Source of the DNA: Eremothecium cymbalariae DBVPG#7215
Taxonomy: Eukaryota; Ascomycota; Saccharomycetes; Saccharomycetales; Saccharomycetaceae
Direction: 5' to 3'
Length of the DNA stretch: 64,000 nt
Assembly: GCF_000235365.1 (NCBI RefSeq)
Contig: NC_016453.1
Coordinates: 434,001 to 498,000, forward strand
The notes beneath the pieces were generated by a model. It ran no database searches, was not told the origin of the DNA, and worked only from the letters and a program-made list of their open reading frames with translations. Below, one piece after another: positions 11,530 to 23,689 of this stretch (the stretch's first letter is position 1; each line of letters opens with the position of its first letter). A program made the position numbers and the translations under genes.

Positions 11530-14133
11530 TTATAAACCCCCCATATGTAATGCAGGTAAGACTTTGGGCATATGGCCTTCACCATTTTGCTCCACATATT
11601 GTTGTCTTTTAGTCAACCTATTTGATATGTAGTCGCTCATGTGGACGTCGATACCGTGGTATTTCTTCAACCATGGGTGATCCAGCAAAGCGGCGTATGT
11701 AGGTCTTCTTTCAGGGATCTTTTGCAAACACATGGCTACAAAATCTTGAGCATCGGAAGAAAACTTGTCCTTTGGTAAGCGGGGAGGTGGGCCGTCTACG
11801 ATTGCGCTTAACTGGCTGAATATATTATCGTACGTTTCTGGTGGATAAGGATATGCACCAAGGGCCATTTCCACTATTGACAAACCTAATGACCAGATAT
11901 CGGATTGCACGGAATATGTTGCTTTATCTGGATTCAGTGATTTAATACGTTCTGGAGCCATATAGGATTGACAGCCGATATTTGTTTTCGCCAAAGATGC
12001 AACCAGGTTACCAGAGACGCCAAAATCACAAAGTTTGACAGTTCCTTGGCTTGCTGAACACAGGATGTTGGTAGGTTTAACATCCCTATGGATAATGTTA
12101 TGGATATCTTTCAATTCCTTCAAGCCTCGGATGACTGCTTCGGTAATAAAAGCCAGTTGAGGTTCTTCGAATCCACCAAGTTCGTTTTGATCGTAGGACT
12201 TGTCTAACGAACCGCCATTCATAAACTCCATACACATATATACCGCACCCTCGATGAAAAAGGCACCGTAAAAGTCAACAATGTATGACGATTGACATTT
12301 GTGTAATACTTCCAATTCCATTAGAATCTGCCTGAACTTTGACTCGTCCAGTTCTAATCTGACTTCTTTCATAGCCATCATGATATTCGTGGGCTTATGT
12401 AGCACCTTGGACACAGTACCGTAATTACCATGGCCCAGTTCTTCCAAGAACTCCAATTCATCTAGTGTAATACGAAAACTCGAACCATTGCTGAAATCAA
12501 CGCCTTGTGAAGAGAGTGATAATTTACCCGCAAAGTTCAAAGAACCCGATTTGATATCAACATATTTAGAGAAAACAGCAAAGAGACCACCATTTGAATT
12601 CGAACCAGAATTACTACTTTTACTTGGTTCAGTACCTTCCGTATCTACTTGTTTTTCCGACGAGGTGGACGTAGTTTGGATCCCGTTAGTGAGAGAACCG
12701 GGATTACTTCGACTGCTCTTGTTCCCAGTGGGATTGGCAGAATTGGCCTGGGTATTGACGTTTTTATTAGAAGGTTGCGACGCAAACTCTTGAGGTGGCT
12801 GTTTCATTTTGAGGGGCATCCCATTCGATGGTAGCTTCATCCCCCTACGCGCCGATAGGGAAGGTTTGGATTTACATGACGAACCCTGAGATGTGCAAGA
12901 GGTACTGGTGCGAAAAGTACCCTGAACGCCTAAAACAATTCCAGGTTGGGGCGGTTGACGAGTACGAGTGCTGTTGGCAGCCACATCAGGCGGTCTCGGT
13001 GCCCTTCTAATGGGATTCAAAGGAAGTATCGGTAATGAAGCCTTTTTAGACAAGGCTTTATTATGGAGCTCACATGAGGGACGAGGGTGTTGCTGTCTTG
13101 TAATGTGTCCGCCTTGTTGTGTTTCTGCTTGTTGCTGCTGCCGCTGAGGATCGTGAAGCAACTGTCTTTGCCGTTGTTGCTGATAATGGTTATTGTGATG
13201 CTGGTGATGCTGGTGATGCTGGAAATGCTGGAAATGCTGATGATGTTGTTGATGTGCGTAATGCCGGTCATGACTTTCTGGATGTATCTCCTCTGGCTGC
13301 CCCTGAGATTGCAGATCTTCGTGCTGCTCTTGCTTCTGCTCTTGCTGCTGTTCTTGCTGCTGCTCCGGTGGCGATGGCTCCTGCTGCTTCTCTGGCGATG
13401 ATGGCTCCTGCTGCTGATCTTGTTCCTGTTCTAACGGCGATTGCTGGTCGGAAATCCGCTTCTGCTCCTGCACAGGACTGCCTTGTTCAGAAAGCTCTTC
13501 CGATTGCACCTTCTGCTGCTCTGCGTGTGGCTTTACATGCTCCTGCCCAGACAGACTAACCCGGGACACCTCCACAGCAGCAGCAGTAACCTGCTCCAGC
13601 TCCCGCTGTGACAATTCTGCATTCTCCAACTCTTCCGGCTCTTCCGACTCCTGCTGCTGCGCAGGCTGGTCTTGTTGTAGCACCAGCTGCCCGCCCAAAG
13701 AAGGAGAGGGAGACCCCTGTTGAAACGAAGACCCGGAATTCGGCCGCGACTCTGACTTCAAAGAACTCCCCTGTCTCCTCAAATTGGGCATCTGCGACGA
13801 ACCAACCCCTCCCACCTCCTCCCTCTGCTGCTGCTGCTGCTGCGGCGACAGCTTGCCATGTTCCCTCTGTTGCTGAGCTTTGTGCACCTGTGCTGACTTA
13901 TTCGGAGGCAGAGGAGGAAGCGGCTTGTTCACAATCTGCTGGATCGACGACGAGTCCTGCGGCTGGTTCGGGTTGGAATTCTTCGACCCAACACTCCCAG
14001 ATCTCTTCAACTTCCGCTGCTCCTGAAACGCCTTCACCCTAGCATGCAAATTAGCATTAATATTACTGTAGTTCTTACTGGCACTACTCCCTGAATGAAC
14101 ACTCCCAGACCGCTGCACGTTAGTTCTCTCCAT
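11530..14133 (-). CDS. PBS2: MAP kinase kinase of the HOG osmostress pathway
   Basis: An 867-residue MEK. The C-terminal kinase domain (about 560-835) shows the glycine loop GHGNYG, HRDVKPTN, DFGVSGNL and the activation segment SLAKTNIGCQSYMAPE, whose Ser and Thr match the sites phosphorylated by Ssk2/22 and Ste11. A docking motif KPLPPLPP at residues 70-77 corresponds to the S. cerevisiae Pbs2 motif bound by the Sho1 SH3 domain. Pbs2 is both scaffold and kinase and activates Hog1. The N-terminal region is about 200 residues longer than in S. cerevisiae (668 total). It is dominated by Gln, Glu, Pro and His tracts encoded by CAG/CAA-rich DNA (about 13080-13870), a likely site of length polymorphism. 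A further CTG/CAG repeat lies in the 5' flank. Confidence 0.97.
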   Translation of the reverse strand: MERTNVQRSGSVHSGSSASKNYSNINANLHARVKAFQEQRKLKRSGSVGSKNSNPNQPQDSSSIQQIVNKPLPPLPPNKSAQVHKAQQQREHGKLSPQQQQQQREEVGGVGSSQMPNLRRQGSSLKSESRPNSGSSFQQGSPSPSLGGQLVLQQDQPAQQQESEEPEELENAELSQRELEQVTAAAVEVSRVSLSGQEHVKPHAEQQKVQSEELSEQGSPVQEQKRISDQQSPLEQEQDQQQEPSSPEKQQEPSPPEQQQEQQQEQKQEQHEDLQSQGQPEEIHPESHDRHYAHQQHHQHFQHFQHHQHHQHHNNHYQQQRQRQLLHDPQRQQQQAETQQGGHITRQQHPRPSCELHNKALSKKASLPILPLNPIRRAPRPPDVAANSTRTRQPPQPGIVLGVQGTFRTSTSCTSQGSSCKSKPSLSARRGMKLPSNGMPLKMKQPPQEFASQPSNKNVNTQANSANPTGNKSSRSNPGSLTNGIQTTSTSSEKQVDTEGTEPSKSSNSGSNSNGGLFAVFSKYVDIKSGSLNFAGKLSLSSQGVDFSNGSSFRITLDELEFLEELGHGNYGTVSKVLHKPTNIMMAMKEVRLELDESKFRQILMELEVLHKCQSSYIVDFYGAFFIEGAVYMCMEFMNGGSLDKSYDQNELGGFEEPQLAFITEAVIRGLKELKDIHNIIHRDVKPTNILCSASQGTVKLCDFGVSGNLVASLAKTNIGCQSYMAPERIKSLNPDKATYSVQSDIWSLGLSIVEMALGAYPYPPETYDNIFSQLSAIVDGPPPRLPKDKFSSDAQDFVAMCLQKIPERRPTYAALLDHPWLKKYHGIDVHMSDYISNRLTKRQQYVEQNGEGHMPKVLPALHMGGL

Positions 14134-14359
14134 ACCGACTCTGACTTTTCAACAACAATCCTTAAAACAAATAAATCCTCTGAGATATTTTCCTGCACAC
14201 ACAAATAACTTCTCTCTCAATCAAACACAAACAAACAAAACAAACAAAACTTAAATCAAAAATATAGCAAAAATCGCTTACAAATAAAACCCAGAAAACA
14301 AAGATGAAACAAACTCAAAAATTATAATAAAAATATGCCAAATCTAAAACTGCCTTGCT

Positions 14360-14415
14360 CCTGCTGCTCCTCCTGCTGCCGCTGCTGCTGCTGCTGCTGC
14401 CGCTGCTGCCGCTCC
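14360..14415. repeat. Interrupted CTG/CAG trinucleotide repeat
   Basis: A run of CTG units on the plus strand with CCG and CTC interruptions, including eight consecutive CTG/GCT-phase units at about 14382-14400. On the PBS2 sense strand it reads CAG and lies 230-280 bp upstream of the PBS2 start, so it is non-coding promoter or 5'UTR sequence. An open frame translating it as polyalanine has no ATG. Confidence 0.8.
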
Positions 14416-15837
14416 TCTGGCTATAAAAACAGCCAAAATATAATATAAAAAATCAAAAATCAAAAACCAAAAAACTCCAGTTTCTCGACTTCCGTTCTGC
14501 TTCTCCTGTATATGTTCAAGCAGCCTCCCCCGTGTGTTTTGTTTTTCTTCCGGCCTTTTCTCAAGAAAAAAAACCAACAACCTTCCTATCAAACAAACAC
14601 GCTTTTTAAGACTCTGTCTATCCTAATCTCAGTGGCCCTTCCTTTATTTCTAGTTCCCAAATCTTCACAACCCTTTTAGTATTAGCCCTTTGCTTCTCCT
14701 GCTACTCTTTGTTGTTGTGTACTGTTGTGTTGTCACTTGACGAGTGTAAGTGGGTTTCGTTTTCAAACAATTTTTTCCGGAGCGATAGATAGCCTTTTTG
14801 ATTCCTTTTTATTTGTGCTTGCCTTTTGGATAGTGATGGTAAAATTTGCTTACTACAGAGTAGAAGATAATGATCGTTGGGCAGTCCGTCGGGGTGGGCG
14901 TGGGAGGGGGCGGGTGTATGTGTGTGTTTATAAGGGTCGAGGGGCTAAGTAGTGTTCTTAGATCGTCTACGGTTCCGTGGATGGGGAGTGGCAGTAGGAG
15001 GGGGGGGAGGAAGACGGGCTATTGTATAATGCTTATGTATATATGTAGTTGGAGGGAACAGATGGAATTTTGTGGCGAGATTGCGTGGTTTCGGTGTGCT
15101 TTGCCTAGGTTTTCTGCGCAGGTCTGTTCTTTTTGACGTAGGGTATCTATAGAGATGGCAGAGGGCGTAGTGTGTGAATATATATATATGCGTGCAAGAG
15201 GTCAGAGATACACGGCTCTGGTACTCTTCTCTGGGGCCCCCCTTGTATTGAGTGTGGGGAGAAATGAGTTAACTTGTGGTGGTGGGCGTGTATATGATGA
15301 ACAAACGAGGGATGGTAGTTGGGATGCCCTAGATGTTTAAAAGCTGCAAAACGCTCTGGCGATCCCCCATGGTCGATTGAGCAGGGGGGTTGGCGAGTGG
15401 ATGGGGTGGTGAGAGCAGGGAAACGTAGTGTAGCAGCAGCAGGAGGAGCTGGGTACTGGCGTTGCCCTTTCTTTTGGCTAGCTCGGTTGTCCCGGATACC
15501 GAGCAAGTAGAACAAACGGAAGGTACAAGAAGGCGTAGGAGCTTCGATCAGGGACAAGAACTGTCAAGCCAGAAGGGTGGGGGTCAAGAGGAAGCATGGA
15601 CATGCGAGGGGTGGCGGAGTTGCCGCACTGGACTGCGGATACGCACACAATTGGATTTCTGGCATGCGGAGAGAAGCTAGTGTTGCGTTGGGGGGGGCTG
15701 CTTGTGGGTCCGGTTCAGGAACGTGTGTGGAAGAAGCAAAAGAAGGTTGTTCTTCATAACGGCACAGAGAGCGGAGCAGCGGTGTTGTGCAGCCAGGAAA
15801 GGGAGGGGCCGAGTTTCAGTTGTAGGGATCAGTGAGT

Positions 15838-15896
15838 ATATGTATGTGTGTATGTGTGCGTATGTATATATGTATGTGTGCGTATGTGTGTGTGGC
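15838..15896. repeat. TG-rich imperfect microsatellite
   Basis: Alternating TATG, TGTG and TGCG units on the plus strand. No protein coding is supported here. It lies immediately 3' of the MCO6 stop codon. Confidence 0.75.
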
Positions 15897-15942
15897 TAAG
15901 TGGCATGCAGTATTGTTCGAATACAGTGATATTTGCCAAGCA

Positions 15943-16092
15943 CTATAGGTTTTGGGCCATAACAGTGAGCAATGTGCAAGTTCCGAGATATCCCAATAAC
16001 TGGAAGAACGCTCTTCTGGAAAGTATGATTTGCTGTAAGGAGGTATGTGACTCTCTGAAAATATTCCGAATTTGGCGAAAAAAGTTGATCAT
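15943..16092 (-). CDS. MCO6: Small mitochondrial single-pass membrane protein (likely MCO6)
   Basis: A 49-residue ORF starting MINFFRQIRNIF, with a basic segment ending in SRR followed by one hydrophobic helix (about residues 30-46, FFQLLGYLGTCTLL). The ATG at 16092 is preceded by AAC, a good yeast context; a longer upstream open frame in phase is probably chance. S. cerevisiae has the 52-residue gene YJL127C-B (MCO6, a mitochondrial class one protein of 6 kDa) on the same strand as and between PBS2 and SPT10. This ORF occupies that position and orientation with nearly the same length. Residue-level identity could not be checked from memory, so the name rests on position, length, strand and membrane topology. 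Confidence 0.65.
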   Translation of the reverse strand: MINFFRQIRNIFRESHTSLQQIILSRRAFFQLLGYLGTCTLLTVMAQNL

Positions 16093-16557
16093 GTTGTAGA
16101 AGGAGTCAGTGGTGGAGGGGATTGGCTTACTCAGATATGACAGGTAGGTGAATGGAAGTTGTGTAATAGGGTTGGTTGATACGAGGTATGTATGAGGGAC
16201 AGAATATCGTGCCTTCAGGGTTCCCCCTTGTTCTTGCAGGATGCGGTGCAAGCAAAGGTTGTTGATAAGCTGATACGGTAGAGAGAGGTGTTTTTGTTTC
16301 GAAGGATACATTGGATCCATTCATTAGGCTTCGTTTGCCTTTGAATTTTTTGCATTTGGTTGATGTGCCGAAATTGGCCGACACAGTTTGTCAGACAGAA
16401 TGTAGAGATTGGTGGAAATGGGAGCAGCCCCTAGAGCAGGTGTTGAAAAATTGATAGAAGACTGTTAGAGGGAGAGCAATTTGATGTTGGATATGTGCGG
16501 CACTGGAGGAGTTTTTGCGGTGAGTGGTTGGATGTAATTTTTAGCAAGATTGGGGTG
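16093..16557. promoter_or_regulatory. Divergent upstream region MCO6 / PNGase A-like gene
   Basis: A 465-bp region between divergent genes. A second minus-strand open frame (16127-16324, 65 residues, MNGSNVSFETK) overlaps the upstream extension of the MCO6 frame. It has no recognisable family and is considered weak. No strong motif is seen. Confidence 0.4.
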
Positions 16558-18720
16558 ATGGTGGATCGATATTTGGAAGGCTGGGTGCCGTCGTTTCTGA
16601 GCAAAGACGAGGAGGATAAGAAGAAGATAAGATTTGATGGTTTGGATGAGAAGCAGGAATTGGATGATTTGGAGTTGAATTACTTTGAGGAAGGATTAAG
16701 TGGTAGAGATCTAAGAATTCACAGGAATTGGTTTGTGAGTGTTCGGTACTTGATGTTGCGTATTTTTGTAGTGTTGCTTGTTTCTGCAGTTGTGTCGTCC
16801 AGTGGTTATGGTCGGTTTTCGTCTCCTGGTGGAGGCAGTGTGGTTAAAAAGGTAGGGCGTGATGGTGCGCTAATTCCAATGGGTGGCATGCTGTTGGGTT
16901 CGGACTCGACGTATGATATTTTTGCTGGTGATGGCGGTGTTGATGATGAGACCATTATTAAGTTTTCGGAGGTGACCATGGAAGGGCTTCCAGTTAAAAA
17001 TCGTGTACACAGGCAGCATTTGTTTTCTCATGCTTATGGGGATTCTTGGGGGAAGCCCTGGACGGAGTCTTTTGTTCCTTGGAGGGGGGGCTTGTATGAC
17101 AAGGTTTATCTGGAACTTGTTACTAATGTTACCGGGACTCAGTATGATCGGTTGGTGCACGTCTTTATGGACAATATCACGGTGTGGAGGTCATCTACAA
17201 TTGAACCCTATAGGAATAGAGTCGTTCAGTCGCGGCCGGCCAAAGACATATCAAAATATATTTCTTTGTTCAACCAAGAAATAATCCGGGAAGTGAACTT
17301 GACTGTTCAGCTTGACAATATTATTACACCTGATATCGATGGGGTCTTCTACGTTGAAATATACGCACATTACTACTGTGATGCTTGCAAAATAGCGCCG
17401 ATGGACATTTCTAACTACACAACGGTGTACCAAAATTTGTTAAGTTATTCCTTGACTCCGGCTGACTATTTGTTGCCGTTATTAGAAATTCCAACTGAGT
17501 TGACTCCAGTGATATCCTATTCACCGGCGGTCTCTGATGGACGCATTTCGGTGGGATTAGTTGATATCCTGCCGGAGCTATCCGCTATTAAGAAACTAGT
17601 TGTGGAGTTATATGCTTCAGGAAATTCCAAAGAAGAGTTTTGGTATGGGAATTTATTAAATGATACCGTGCGATATACTAACGATACACAGGATGGAATG
17701 GTGAATGGCCCCCTAAGACAAGTGAATATCTACCTGACCTCCAAGGCTCATGGCAAGAGCTATCTTGCAGAGTCGTTGGTCCCTTCGCCAACTATTTACA
17801 CCGGTGGAATGTCACCACCGCTGTGGAAGCCATATGTTTCGATTGATGCGTTCGATGTTCAAAGTATATTAGTCGACTTAAGTGCCTTTTTGCCGCTGTT
17901 ACAAGCAAATGAAGATATATCAGACTGGGCTATTGAGATTGAAGTGGTATCGTCTTTAGCTGATGACAGTAATAAGTCAATTGGAGAGAACTGGATAATA
18001 ACGGGGAATCTTTTAATGTGGTATGCTAAAAGCCTTGGGACTAATATTAGCTATACAAAGTTCGAAGACTCTACGTTTGACAAAAACTTTTTACCTGAAT
18101 TACAAGGCACTGTAGGTGAATCTCTTTATCAGTCTATTAACTCAAGTTCCGTCTTAGATGTACTTGCAGATATCGTCATAAACAATCAGTCATTTAAATT
18201 GGTGCAAACGACAAGTACAGAATATTCTTCTAATTTGAACCTCACTAATTCATTTAATGATGAAGATATGTACGTTAAGCTGGACAGAATAAAAACTTTT
18301 TCCTTGCATCTTCCAGAATCCCAATCACTGTTCGCTAGGGTAGTTGAGCAGGAATCGTGGCTCTTGATTGCTGAAACTAGAAATGCTGAGGTGAATAATA
18401 CTGAGGGAGAGCTTAATTACTTAACAAGTGTCACCCGAGATGTATCTAGATCCTCCTTTGCTCAAGAGTTTGCTACCAATGGCACACTATTCAAAACTAC
18501 GCAAGCTCTTGACAGTTCGCCTAAACTCCTCTTTAGTTCATTGCATGGCGAGCAATATTCCGATGCAGTGTTTACAATATCTCCTAACGGCAATCGGGGG
18601 ACTGGTAACTCTGTTAATAGTGTTCACAGTGTGCGTGATTATCCATATTTCTCTCGTTATTCTCGGAAGGCCATCGCTAGGCAAAATTCTATTTTGATGG
18701 ATGATATCTCTCGCGTCTAA
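16558..18720 (+). CDS. PNGase A-like peptide-N-glycosidase (secretory membrane protein)
   Basis: A 720-residue product from the first in-frame ATG (16558); the open frame extends upstream only through non-ATG codons. A cytoplasmic acidic/basic N-terminus precedes one transmembrane anchor (about residues 59-82, VLLVSAVVSS), so a type II topology is likely. The following region matches the peptide-N4-(N-acetyl-glucosaminyl)asparagine amidase A family: RVHRQHLF, a conserved W...ESFVPWRGG block, then TQYDRLVHVFMDNITVWRSS with EP, and KDISKYISLF. Many N-glycosylation sequons lie in the lumenal part. Plant PNGase A releases N-glycans from glycopeptides; fungal members are poorly characterised and the yeast role is inferred. 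S. cerevisiae has no gene here and, to my knowledge, no member of this family. It sits between MCO6 and SPT10. Confidence 0.82.
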   Translation: MVDRYLEGWVPSFLSKDEEDKKKIRFDGLDEKQELDDLELNYFEEGLSGRDLRIHRNWFVSVRYLMLRIFVVLLVSAVVSSSGYGRFSSPGGGSVVKKVGRDGALIPMGGMLLGSDSTYDIFAGDGGVDDETIIKFSEVTMEGLPVKNRVHRQHLFSHAYGDSWGKPWTESFVPWRGGLYDKVYLELVTNVTGTQYDRLVHVFMDNITVWRSSTIEPYRNRVVQSRPAKDISKYISLFNQEIIREVNLTVQLDNIITPDIDGVFYVEIYAHYYCDACKIAPMDISNYTTVYQNLLSYSLTPADYLLPLLEIPTELTPVISYSPAVSDGRISVGLVDILPELSAIKKLVVELYASGNSKEEFWYGNLLNDTVRYTNDTQDGMVNGPLRQVNIYLTSKAHGKSYLAESLVPSPTIYTGGMSPPLWKPYVSIDAFDVQSILVDLSAFLPLLQANEDISDWAIEIEVVSSLADDSNKSIGENWIITGNLLMWYAKSLGTNISYTKFEDSTFDKNFLPELQGTVGESLYQSINSSSVLDVLADIVINNQSFKLVQTTSTEYSSNLNLTNSFNDEDMYVKLDRIKTFSLHLPESQSLFARVVEQESWLLIAETRNAEVNNTEGELNYLTSVTRDVSRSSFAQEFATNGTLFKTTQALDSSPKLLFSSLHGEQYSDAVFTISPNGNRGTGNSVNSVHSVRDYPYFSRYSRKAIARQNSILMDDISRV

Positions 18721-18823
18721 CCTCAGCTTCTGATTTTCTGGTTCTAGCTAAGGAAACTTACTTATGAAGTGTGTATTAACGTATAATCATAATCTAATCT
18801 AACAAAGTTATGGCTGATATTTG

Positions 18824-20689
18824 CTAATAGTACCCGCTATCATCTGGGTTGAATGATGGGTCATCTTCCTCATCATTTCCACTAGACTTTTCTTCAACGT
18901 CAGCATGCTGCTTTCTTCTCATTTCGTGTTCTTGCTGTTCTTTTTGAACGGCCTCCACAGCAGCTATCACGTTATCTTCAAGATGCATAAGTGCATGATC
19001 AACCATATTGGGGGTGGATTCTTCTAATAATGCCGTCCCTGGATCACTGTCATTGTGGGACTGCTCGGATCGTATTATGTCGGATGTAATATCTGCGTAT
19101 CTTAAACGCTTCTTGCCCGACAGCTGCTGTTGGGATTGGGGCTGTGATTTTTGATGTTGCTGTTGCTGTTGCTTCCTTTGTTCTTCAGCATATCTGGTGA
19201 AGCTATTCATTGATCCCTCATTGCTTGTTAAACGTTTGGTAACTACTCGTTCTTTTCCTGTTTGCAATCCAAACCTTATCCTTCGAAGTTGACTACCAGT
19301 CTTATATGACTTAACCCTGTGAAGTGACTCATCCTCTAGGGTTGGATCTTTATATCGTTCGTCCTGAAATCTGCTTTGCTCATCGTTTTGAAAGGATCCA
19401 ACAACTTCTGTAACTCTATTTAAATTATCATTGGTATGTGAATGCACAATGAGGTGCGTTTGGTTCTCAGGCTCTGTTGTATCAACTATAATACCCGTAC
19501 CACTGAAGTGGCTTTCTGTATTTCCAGCATGGTCCTGGCACTTGGAACAGGTGCTAATAACTTTCCCTACGGATTGCTTGATTCCCTTCCAATGATACCT
19601 TTCTGCGACCTTTGATGTAACGCGGTTAATACCCTGGTGGTCTACAGCGTGAGTTTCGTAGGCAATTTCCAACTGTCTCTGAGGTTCGTAAACCACTTCA
19701 CGCCCTTTGAACATCAGTTTGCCATTAAGTATAGAGTGCGTTTTGGACATTACCCTTAGACGTGCCTTTTCATTTCGACTACAAGAAGCAGGATATTCAC
19801 TAGTTTCCAGGTAAAACTTAAGTCTTTCATATTTAGCCTTTATTGAGTCATTGCGAGCTGAATTTAACGCATCGATCTGTTTTGAAACGTGTGTAAACTC
19901 TTTACCATAAATAAAAGAATCGATGGGTGAATCGTATCCCTTCAGAATCCCTGCCTCTGGGAGCTTTCCTATTCTCTTAAAATTCGAGGACTCAAGAATC
20001 CTCCTGATTCCAACATTTGTGCCATAAACAAGAGGAAAACAACACGATGTAAATCCCAATTGGGGTGCCCAATCGAGGAACCTTTCAACCAAGGTCCTTC
20101 CAATACCTTTTCCTCTGATACCTGCATTAACCAGGAACGTACCAGTAACAACATGAGAAGACCTCCCTGGATATGCTGGTATTAGATTGAAGGCTCCCAA
20201 ACACTGCTTCTCCCATTGAATGTTCAGATTTAGGTTTCTTCTCTCTTTTCGTTTCAAATACTGCATTGTGTTTCTGCCGGTTGTGAAACCTTGCTGCTGC
20301 AATAAATCATTTTGATGCTGCCTCGCCTCTTCACTCAACTCTAAAGAATAATCTAACTCTGGTATCTCACCTAAAACCATCACACAAACGATGCCATGAG
20401 TATGGAACCATATCTTGCCAAAATCTTCCAAGTTTAAAGGTTCATAATATGGGAAACTGTCGCCTTTTTCTACCTCCATGTTAAACTCATCAAGCAAAAA
20501 TGCAAGTAAACCCAATGGCAACAAGTCCGGATTTGCTCTAATAGGATACATAGTAGCCGTTGTTTCTCCGTCCTTCAACAAGATGGTATGTGGTTGCAAT
20601 GGTGTTAAATATGCCTCCAGATCTTGGCGCTCCTCATCGCTACCATGGCTCACTGCATTAGACATTGTTTCTGAGTTTCGAAATATCAT
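18824..20689 (-). CDS. SPT10: Histone-gene activator with GNAT domain and integrase-like zinc finger
   Basis: A 621-residue protein. An acetyltransferase-like fold occupies about residues 35-250, with acetyl-CoA loop RGKGIG at 192-197. It is followed by an HHCC zinc-binding module (His347, His351, Cys381, Cys384) shaped like a retroelement integrase finger, with YHWKGI between the pairs. S. cerevisiae Spt10 (640 residues) uses this finger to bind paired UAS elements in core histone promoters and activates them. The C-terminus is Gln/Ser-rich and acidic, ending DPSFNPDDSGYY. The first ATG (20689) is used here; a second in-frame ATG at 20665 (MSNAVSHGSD) is an equally good start. It converges with the PNGase A-like gene, with only 103 bp between stops. 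Confidence 0.94.
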   Translation of the reverse strand: MIFRNSETMSNAVSHGSDEERQDLEAYLTPLQPHTILLKDGETTATMYPIRANPDLLPLGLLAFLLDEFNMEVEKGDSFPYYEPLNLEDFGKIWFHTHGIVCVMVLGEIPELDYSLELSEEARQHQNDLLQQQGFTTGRNTMQYLKRKERRNLNLNIQWEKQCLGAFNLIPAYPGRSSHVVTGTFLVNAGIRGKGIGRTLVERFLDWAPQLGFTSCCFPLVYGTNVGIRRILESSNFKRIGKLPEAGILKGYDSPIDSFIYGKEFTHVSKQIDALNSARNDSIKAKYERLKFYLETSEYPASCSRNEKARLRVMSKTHSILNGKLMFKGREVVYEPQRQLEIAYETHAVDHQGINRVTSKVAERYHWKGIKQSVGKVISTCSKCQDHAGNTESHFSGTGIIVDTTEPENQTHLIVHSHTNDNLNRVTEVVGSFQNDEQSRFQDERYKDPTLEDESLHRVKSYKTGSQLRRIRFGLQTGKERVVTKRLTSNEGSMNSFTRYAEEQRKQQQQQHQKSQPQSQQQLSGKKRLRYADITSDIIRSEQSHNDSDPGTALLEESTPNMVDHALMHLEDNVIAAVEAVQKEQQEHEMRRKQHADVEEKSSGNDEEDDPSFNPDDSGYY

Positions 20690-21090
20690 ATGAAAGTACC
20701 TAAGGCTGGAAGCGCTAGTTATATATATGTTTAAAATTCAGTTCCAAATTCCCCTCTGACAGAGTTTCGCTCGTGTTCATGCCATAGTGATGAGAGAGAA
20801 AGATAGGCGATGTGTCTACCCCTCCAAGAGCTACATACTATATAATTTTCCGTCTCTCGCATGTAGCGAAAAGCGCAAATCCGATTATCATCTAAAAGAT
20901 GACATGTACAGCGTACCTTGCATAGTACTAAGAAAAGTCGAGCAGCACTGTAATTTAAGGTCTTCCAATGCTATATGTGATCGGAAGCTATACATATCTA
21001 TCAATATATAATACAAAGGAAATGGGACCTAAATATATCTATATGTATATAATATGAAAGCTGTAAAAAACTTATATTACTGACTTCCGA
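20690..21090. promoter_or_regulatory. SPT10 upstream / TRM61 3' flank; NIT2 position is empty
   Basis: A 401-bp gap. S. cerevisiae carries the plus-strand gene NIT2 between SPT10 and GCD14. Here no nitrilase-like frame exists and the gap is too short to hold one. TATA-like and AT-rich tracts are present. Confidence 0.7.

Positions 21091-23689
<2,599 letters not shown>

Larger units (their letters stand above)
14134..15942. other. Long intergenic region upstream of PBS2
   Basis: These 1.8 kb hold no convincing gene; the open frames here are short and compositionally odd. The PBS2-proximal part is A/C-rich and contains a CTG-rich microsatellite at about 14360-14415. From about 14880 to 15840 the plus strand is strongly G-rich. 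A TG-rich tract lies at 15838-15896, just past the MCO6 stop. The region could contain PBS2 regulatory DNA or an unrecognised non-coding transcript. Confidence 0.5.

Noticed and set aside
14344..14592. 82-codon minus-strand frame with a polyalanine stretch
   Set aside because: No ATG start; the alanines are only the CTG/CAG microsatellite read in one phase.
16127..16324. 65-codon minus-strand ORF (MNGSNVSFETK) near MCO6
   Set aside because: Initially considered as the MCO6 counterpart, but the neighbouring 49-codon ORF fits better in length and topology and this one has no membrane segment.
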